This document shows, in pieces, positions 59,454 to 64,000 of a stretch of 64,000 nt of DNA. The translations under genes and the position numbers were made by a program. The notes under the pieces were generated by a model. That model saw nothing but the letters and a program-made list of their open reading frames with translations, did not search any database and was not told the origin of the DNA. Source of the DNA: Actinophytocola xinjiangensis (GTDB lineage: Bacteria > Actinomycetota > Actinomycetes > Mycobacteriales > Pseudonocardiaceae); contig NZ_MSIF01000001.1 of assembly GCF_001921215.1 (NCBI RefSeq), forward strand, positions 496,001 through 560,000, given 5' to 3'. Numbering within the stretch: position 1 is the stretch's first letter; every line of letters starts with the position of its first letter.

Positions 59454-60614
59454 ATGACGGTGCTGTGGGAACCCGCGCTGGACCCCGAGGCGGAGCGCTG
59501 GCGCGAGGTCGCGCGAACACTGGCCGCCGAACGGTTCGCGCCACTGGCCGAGGAACTCGACCGCGAGCAGCGCTACCCGGACGAGCACATCGCGACCTTC
59601 GTCGAGACCGGCCTGTCCGGGATGCTCGTGCCGGCCGAGTACGGCGGCGCCGGGCTGTCGATGACCGCGATCTGCTCGGTGGTCGAGGAGGTGTCGGCGG
59701 CCTGCGCGTCGACCGGCGCGATCCTCGCCGCGCACACCCTCGGCGCGGTCCCGGTCCGGCTGGCCGGCACCGACGAGCAGAAGCGCGCGGTGCTCGGCAC
59801 CCTGATCTCCGGCGACGCGATCAGCTTCGCGCTCACCGAGAAGGGCGCCGGCAGCGACGCCGCCGCGATCCAGGCCGTCGCCGAGCCGGACGGCTCGGGC
59901 TACCGGATCACCGGCGAGAAGATCTACATCGGCAACGGCGGGATCTCCAACCGCTACGTGGTGTTCGCCAGGACCGACCCGGACGCGGGCGCCCGGGGCA
60001 TCACGGCGTTCGTCGTGCCGGCCGACGCGCCGGGTGCCGTGGTGGACCGGATCGAGGACAAGATGGGCATCCGGGGCACCCGCACGAGCAACCTCAAGCT
60101 CGACGGCGTGCGGGTCGAGGCCGGGGACGTGCTCGGCCAGGTCGGCCGGGGCCTCAAGCTGGCGCTGCGCACGCTCGACGTCGGCCGGGTCACGGTCGCC
60201 GCGCAGGGCCTGGGCATCGCCTACGCCGCCTACCGACTGGCCGCCGCCGAGGCGAGCCGCCGGGTCACGTTCGGCAAGCCGGTGATCGAGAACCAGGGCA
60301 TCGGGTTCCGCCTGGCCGACCTGGCCGTCGAGCTGTCGGCCGCGCGCATGCTGACCTACGAGGCCGCGTCGGCCTACGACTCCGGCCGCCCGGTCTCGCT
60401 GCCCGGTGCCATGGCCAAGCTGTACACCAGCGAGGTCGCGCACCGCGCCGTCGACCTCGCCGTCCAGGTCTTCGGCGGCGACGGCTACTGCAAGCCCTGT
60501 CCCGCCGAACGCCTCTACCGCGACCAGCGGGTCCTGGAGATCTACGAGGGCTCCTCGGAGATCCAGCGCCTGGTCCTGGCCCGTGCCGTGGCCGCCGAGG
60601 TCGAGCAGGGGTGA
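59454..60614 (+). CDS. acyl-CoA dehydrogenase
   Basis: A 386-aa full-length acyl-CoA dehydrogenase: FALTEKGAGSDAAA and GEKIYIGNGG in the flavin region, and the catalytic Glu in YEGSSEIQRLVL near residue 368. It introduces the 2,3-double bond that the divergent hydratase would use. First gene of a plus-strand operon running to the right window edge. Confidence 0.92.
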   Translation: MTVLWEPALDPEAERWREVARTLAAERFAPLAEELDREQRYPDEHIATFVETGLSGMLVPAEYGGAGLSMTAICSVVEEVSAACASTGAILAAHTLGAVPVRLAGTDEQKRAVLGTLISGDAISFALTEKGAGSDAAAIQAVAEPDGSGYRITGEKIYIGNGGISNRYVVFARTDPDAGARGITAFVVPADAPGAVVDRIEDKMGIRGTRTSNLKLDGVRVEAGDVLGQVGRGLKLALRTLDVGRVTVAAQGLGIAYAAYRLAAAEASRRVTFGKPVIENQGIGFRLADLAVELSAARMLTYEAASAYDSGRPVSLPGAMAKLYTSEVAHRAVDLAVQVFGGDGYCKPCPAERLYRDQRVLEIYEGSSEIQRLVLARAVAAEVEQG

Positions 60615-60952
60615 GCGTCCAGGTCGTCATCGACGTCGCTGGGGACGGTGGACTCTCCGCCGCCGCCTCCGGTGATGCCGCCACCGTCCTCGCCGACGCC
60701 TTCGACACCGCCAGGGAGGCCCTGTCGACCCTCCCACCCGGAGGCGGAATCCTGTTTCGCTGCCAGGAAACCGACGCTCCGGCGCTCACCGGCGCGCTGA
60801 CGTCGCTGTGCCGGGGGCTCGCCCGTGAGGCCGCCCCGCTCGGTGTCCGGGTGAACGCCGTCATCGGTAAGTCCGATGTGGACGAACTGGTCGCCTTTCT
60901 CGGCAGTCCGGCCGCGACCATGTGCACCGGTGCCGTCCTGGAGACGGTCTGA
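60611..60952 (+). CDS. truncated SDR-like protein
   Basis: A 113-aa protein starting at GTG in GTGA. Its second half (SLCRGLAREAAPLGVRVNAV, then VDELVAFLGSPAATMCTGAVLETV by region) is recognisable as the C-terminal third of an SDR. No Gly-rich nucleotide loop and no YxxxK are present. It is too tidy and too well coupled to look like a random remnant, yet it should not bind NAD(P) alone. Role unknown: subunit partner or recent decay. Confidence 0.55.
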   Translation: MSVQVVIDVAGDGGLSAAASGDAATVLADAFDTAREALSTLPPGGGILFRCQETDAPALTGALTSLCRGLAREAAPLGVRVNAVIGKSDVDELVAFLGSPAATMCTGAVLETV

Positions 60953-60953
60953 C

Positions 60954-62279
60954 ATGGACACCCTGCACGCGTGCGAAACCTGGGACCCCGAACGGATCCG
61001 CGACCACCAGCTCGCGGCCCTGCGCGACCAGCTCGCCCGGGTGTACGGGTCGAGCCGCTACTACCGCCGCCAGTGGGACGAGATCGGCTGGCACCCCGCC
61101 GACCTGCGTGACCTCGACGACCTCGCCGCCCTGCCCATCACCACCAAGGCCGACTACCAGCGGGCCATCGACGACCGCCCGCCCTACGGCGACTTCCTCG
61201 CCGTACCACGGGAATCCGTCGCCCGGCTGCACTTCTCCTCCGGCACCACCGGCGCCCCCACCCCGGTCGCCTGGACCGCCGCCGACCTCGACCGGTGGGC
61301 CGACCTCTACGCCCGCGCCGCCCACAGCCAGGGTGTTCGGCCCGGCGACGTCTACCAGTGCCTGTTCTCCTACGCCTGGTTCGTCGGCGGGCTCGGCGCG
61401 ACGCTGGGCTACACCCGGCTCGGCGCCACCGTCATCCCCGGCGGATCCGGCGACACCGACCGCCAGCTGGAGACGATCTTCCGGTACGGGACCACAGCGG
61501 TCGGCGGCACCCCGTCGTTCCTGCTGCACCTGGCCGCACGTGCCGACTCCCTCGGCCGACCGCTGAGGGAGTCGGCCGTGCGGCACGTGATGGTCGGCGG
61601 CGAACCCGGCGGCGGCGTGCCGGCCACCCGGGCCATGATCGAGAGCGCCTGGGGCGCCCGCTGCCACGACGGCTACGGCTGCCTGGAGTTCCAGCCGGTC
61701 GCCTGGGAGTGCGCGGAGCGGGCCGGCGGCCACCTCGCGGAGGACTTCGTCCACGCCGAGGTCCTCGACCAGCACACCCGCCAGCCGGTGCCCGACGGCC
61801 GGCCCGGCGTCCTGGTACTCACCCACCTCGACAAGCGGGCCACCCCGCTGGTGCGCTGGTGGACCGGGGACGTCGTGGTCCGCGACCGCGCCCGCTGCGA
61901 GTGCGGGCGCACCCACGCGCGCCTGGCCGGCGGGGTGCTCGGCCGCGCGGACGACATGCTCGTCGTGCGCGGCGTGAACGTCTTCCCGTCGGCGGTGGAG
62001 AACGTCGTGCGCCGCACGGCCGGTGGCCTCACCGAGTTCCGCGTGGTTCTCGACCCGGCATTGGCCGACCCCGTCACCGGGTACCCGACGGCGCTGCGCG
62101 TCCAGGTCGAGTCCACACAGGACAACCTGTCCGGCGACCTCGCCGCCGCCCTGCGGGCCGAGCTCCAGGTACGGGCGGTCGTCGAGATCGTCGGGCCGGG
62201 GACGTTGCCCCGCACCACCCACAAGGCGCGGCGAGTGGTCCGCGCCACTGAGCCGGAGGTATCCCAGCGTGTCCCGTGA
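60954..62279 (+). CDS. phenylacetate-CoA ligase-like (PaaK-type) acyl-CoA ligase
   Basis: A 441-aa PaaK-family ligase: HFSSGTTGAPTPVAW near residue 93, DGYGCLEFQP near 240, RWWTGDVVVRD and the zinc-like CECGRTHARL near 320, GRADDMLVVRGVNVFPSAVE near 340. PaaK-type ligases activate aryl or alicyclic acids with ATP and CoA. It gives a second or alternative entry point into the CoA pathway, perhaps for a cyclic acid. One base separates it from the short SDR stop. Confidence 0.85.
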   Translation: MDTLHACETWDPERIRDHQLAALRDQLARVYGSSRYYRRQWDEIGWHPADLRDLDDLAALPITTKADYQRAIDDRPPYGDFLAVPRESVARLHFSSGTTGAPTPVAWTAADLDRWADLYARAAHSQGVRPGDVYQCLFSYAWFVGGLGATLGYTRLGATVIPGGSGDTDRQLETIFRYGTTAVGGTPSFLLHLAARADSLGRPLRESAVRHVMVGGEPGGGVPATRAMIESAWGARCHDGYGCLEFQPVAWECAERAGGHLAEDFVHAEVLDQHTRQPVPDGRPGVLVLTHLDKRATPLVRWWTGDVVVRDRARCECGRTHARLAGGVLGRADDMLVVRGVNVFPSAVENVVRRTAGGLTEFRVVLDPALADPVTGYPTALRVQVESTQDNLSGDLAAALRAELQVRAVVEIVGPGTLPRTTHKARRVVRATEPEVSQRVP

Positions 62280-63447
62280 CGTACTGCTGCTCGGCTCCGT
62301 CCGCACGCCCAACGGGCGCTACGGCGGATCCCTGCGCGAGACCCCGGTCGTCGAACTGGCGACCCTGGCCGCGCGGGAGGCCGTCTCCCGGGCGGGCATC
62401 GGCCCCGACCTGGTCGAGGAAGTCGTGCTGTCGAACTGCCGGCAGGCCGGCAACGGTCCCAACCCCGGCCGGCAGGTCGCGCTGCGCGCCGGGTTCCCCG
62501 AGCGGGCACCCGCCCAGACGATCAACATGGCGTGCGCGTCCGGGCTCAAGGCCGTCCAACTGGCCTGGCGGTCGATCGCCAGCGGCGAGGCGGACATCGC
62601 GGTCGCGGTGGCGGCCGAGTCGATGAGCACCATGCCCTACCTGGCGTCCGGGTCGCTGCGCTGGGGCGGGGTGCGGCGCGGCGACATCGTGCTGGCCGAC
62701 GGCTGGCGCGACGGCGGCACGGACCCGGTGTGCGGGCTGAACATGGGCCAGACGGCGGAGAACATCGCGTCCCGGTACGGCATCGCGCGCGCCGACCAGG
62801 ACGCGTGGTCGCTGCGCTGCCACCAGCGGGTCGCCGCCGCCTGGGAGAACGGGTACTTCGCCGGCCAGGTCGTGGACGTGCCGCTGGCCGACGGCGACGT
62901 CCTCGACCGCGACGAGGGCTTCCGCACCGACACCACCGCCGAGCGTCTGGCCCGGCTCAGGCCGTCCTTCGTGGACGGTGGGACGGTGACCGCCGGCAAC
63001 GCCAGCCAGATGGCCGACGGCGCCGCCGCGGTCGTGCTGGCCAGCGCCGACGCGGTCGCCGCGCACGGGCTGACCCCGCAGGGCCGGCTGCGCTCGTTCA
63101 GCGCGGTGGGTGTGGACCCGACGGTGATGGGGGTCGGCCCGGCCTTCGCCGTGCCGAAGGCGTTGGAGCGGGCCGGGGTGTCGGCCGGGGACCTGGACCT
63201 GGTGGAGATCAACGAGGCGTTCGCCGCGCAGGTCGTGCACAACGTGCGTGAGCTGAAGCTGGACGAGGACCGGGTCAACGTCAACGGCGGCGGCATCGCG
63301 CTGGGCCACCCGACCGGGCAGAGCGGCTGCCGGCTGGTGGTCTCGCTGCTGCACGAGCTGGCCAGGCGGGACGCGACCCTCGGGGTGGCGAGCCTGTGCG
63401 TCGGCGGCGGCCAGGGTGTCGCCGCGGTGATCGAGCGGGTGGCGTGA
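62269..63447 (+). CDS. thiolase (acetyl-CoA acyltransferase)
   Basis: A 392-aa thiolase with the nucleophile Cys in NMACASGLK near residue 89, and the His and second Cys in GGGIALGHPTGQSG and SLCVGGGQG. It cleaves 3-ketoacyl-CoA in beta-oxidation. GTG at 62269 has CGGAGGT upstream and overlaps the ligase gene by 11 bases. Confidence 0.92.
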   Translation: MSRDVLLLGSVRTPNGRYGGSLRETPVVELATLAAREAVSRAGIGPDLVEEVVLSNCRQAGNGPNPGRQVALRAGFPERAPAQTINMACASGLKAVQLAWRSIASGEADIAVAVAAESMSTMPYLASGSLRWGGVRRGDIVLADGWRDGGTDPVCGLNMGQTAENIASRYGIARADQDAWSLRCHQRVAAAWENGYFAGQVVDVPLADGDVLDRDEGFRTDTTAERLARLRPSFVDGGTVTAGNASQMADGAAAVVLASADAVAAHGLTPQGRLRSFSAVGVDPTVMGVGPAFAVPKALERAGVSAGDLDLVEINEAFAAQVVHNVRELKLDEDRVNVNGGGIALGHPTGQSGCRLVVSLLHELARRDATLGVASLCVGGGQGVAAVIERVA

Positions 63448-64000
63448 TGGGCGAGCTTTCGGGTCTGCGGGTGGCGGTCGCCGGGCTCGGGCCGATGGGC
63501 CGGGGCATCGCCAGGGTGTTCGCCGAGGCCGGCGCCCAGGTGTCCGTTGTGGACGTCGACGCGGCGGCGACCGCGCGCGGGTACGAGACCCTGCTGGCGG
63601 AGGCGGATCCGCCGGTGACGGTGTCCACCGCCGCGTCGGTCACCGAGGCCGTCCGCGACGCCGACCTGTTCGTCGAGGCCGTCGTCGAGCGGTTCGACGC
63701 GAAGCTGGCGTTGCTGGCCGAGGTCCGCGCGGCCGGCAACGAGACGCTCGTCGTCGCCTCCAACACCTCGTCGCTGAGCATCGGCGAACTGGGCGTCGCC
63801 TTCGGCGACCCGGCCCGGGTGGTCGGGCTGCACTTCTTCAACCCGCCGACGAAGATGCGGCTGGTCGAGATCATCCGGGGTGCCCGTACCGACCCCGAGG
63901 TCGTCGAGCGCGCGCGGGCCTGGGTCGCCGGCCTCGGCAAGACCGCCGTGCTGTGCGCCGACTCGCCGAACTTCATCGTCAACCGGGTCTGCCGGCCGCT
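63447..64000 (+). CDS. 3-hydroxyacyl-CoA dehydrogenase (3' truncated by window edge)
   Basis: The frame opens at ATG 63447 (TGATG overlap with the thiolase stop) and runs past the last base. The visible 184 residues contain the NAD loop AGLGPMGRGIA near residue 13, ASNTSSLSI near 107 and the catalytic-His segment GLHFFNPPTKMRLVEII. This identifies a 3-hydroxyacyl-CoA dehydrogenase that supplies the oxidation step between hydratase and thiolase. The C-terminal domain lies outside the window. Confidence 0.9.
   Translation, partial: MGELSGLRVAVAGLGPMGRGIARVFAEAGAQVSVVDVDAAATARGYETLLAEADPPVTVSTAASVTEAVRDADLFVEAVVERFDAKLALLAEVRAAGNETLVVASNTSSLSIGELGVAFGDPARVVGLHFFNPPTKMRLVEIIRGARTDPEVVERARAWVAGLGKTAVLCADSPNFIVNRVCRP

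Overview
The window is about 72% GC with dense, overlapping genes, many GTG starts joined to the preceding stop as GTGA or ATGA, and secondary-metabolite genes. This points to a filamentous actinomycete. Frequent in-frame GTTGTGGAC words hint at Pseudonocardiales, but that placement is weak. No rRNA, tRNA, CRISPR or transposase genes were recognised, and no gene-free stretch exceeds 300 bases. Both ends cut a gene.

Region A (1-22.8 kb) is a biosynthetic gene cluster that runs off the left edge. At its heart is a ten-gene minus-strand operon (22774 down to 10674). It begins with a lysine N6-hydroxylase-like flavoenzyme, a small cupin, a glycine-oxidase-like FAD enzyme and a methionyl-tRNA-synthetase-like protein. 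This is the enzyme set known to join N6-hydroxylysine to an amino acid through an N-N bond and release hydrazinoacetic acid (s56-p1, triacsin and azaserine pathways). Here the cupin is separate, and the synthetase-like protein carries a C-terminal carrier domain. The operon continues with a Cy-A-PCP NRPS module whose pocket reads as cysteine, an AMP ligase, a carrier protein, a GNAT, a C45 Ntn-hydrolase and a LuxR-type regulator. A plus-strand operon (6705-10719) encodes a highly reducing type II PKS: ACP, KS, catalytically dead KS partner, double-hotdog dehydratase and KR. A second minus-strand operon (6541-501) adds an EamA exporter, type II thioesterase, divergent KAS III, a 736-aa heme-oxygenase-like diiron oxidase and an acyl-CoA dehydrogenase. 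A product combining an N-N unit, a cysteine-derived ring and a reduced or polyene acyl chain is the inference. I know of no described compound with this combination.

Region B (23.0-28.5 kb) is a sulfatase and sugar ABC importer operon led by its own LacI regulator, with a perfect 16-bp operator at the regulator's start codon. Region C (28.5-35.2 kb) holds a STAND NTPase/WD40 protein paired with a small helical protein. The two share a short Q-A-G-R-D motif resembling bacterial amyloid signalling sequences. It also holds an ARMT1-like DUF89 protein, a DUF2087 protein and an EamA transporter.

Region D (35.3-64 kb, running off the right edge) is a catabolic island. It has a complete branched-chain-type ABC importer (LivKMHFG) with a class III CoA-transferase and a divergent GntR regulator; a crotonase and SDR; and a 2-oxoacid dehydrogenase E1 alpha/beta pair with a free lipoyl domain. 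It continues with RibBA, flavin reductase, two luciferase-like monooxygenases, an SMP-30 lactonase, CoA ligases, a TetR regulator, dehydrogenases, an HMG-CoA-lyase-like enzyme and a beta-oxidation set. Together these suggest uptake, CoA activation, flavin-dependent (possibly Baeyer-Villiger) ring opening and beta-oxidation of a methyl-branched, perhaps terpenoid-derived acid. Two promoter regions in the island share an AACGTTGA-containing operator-like element.
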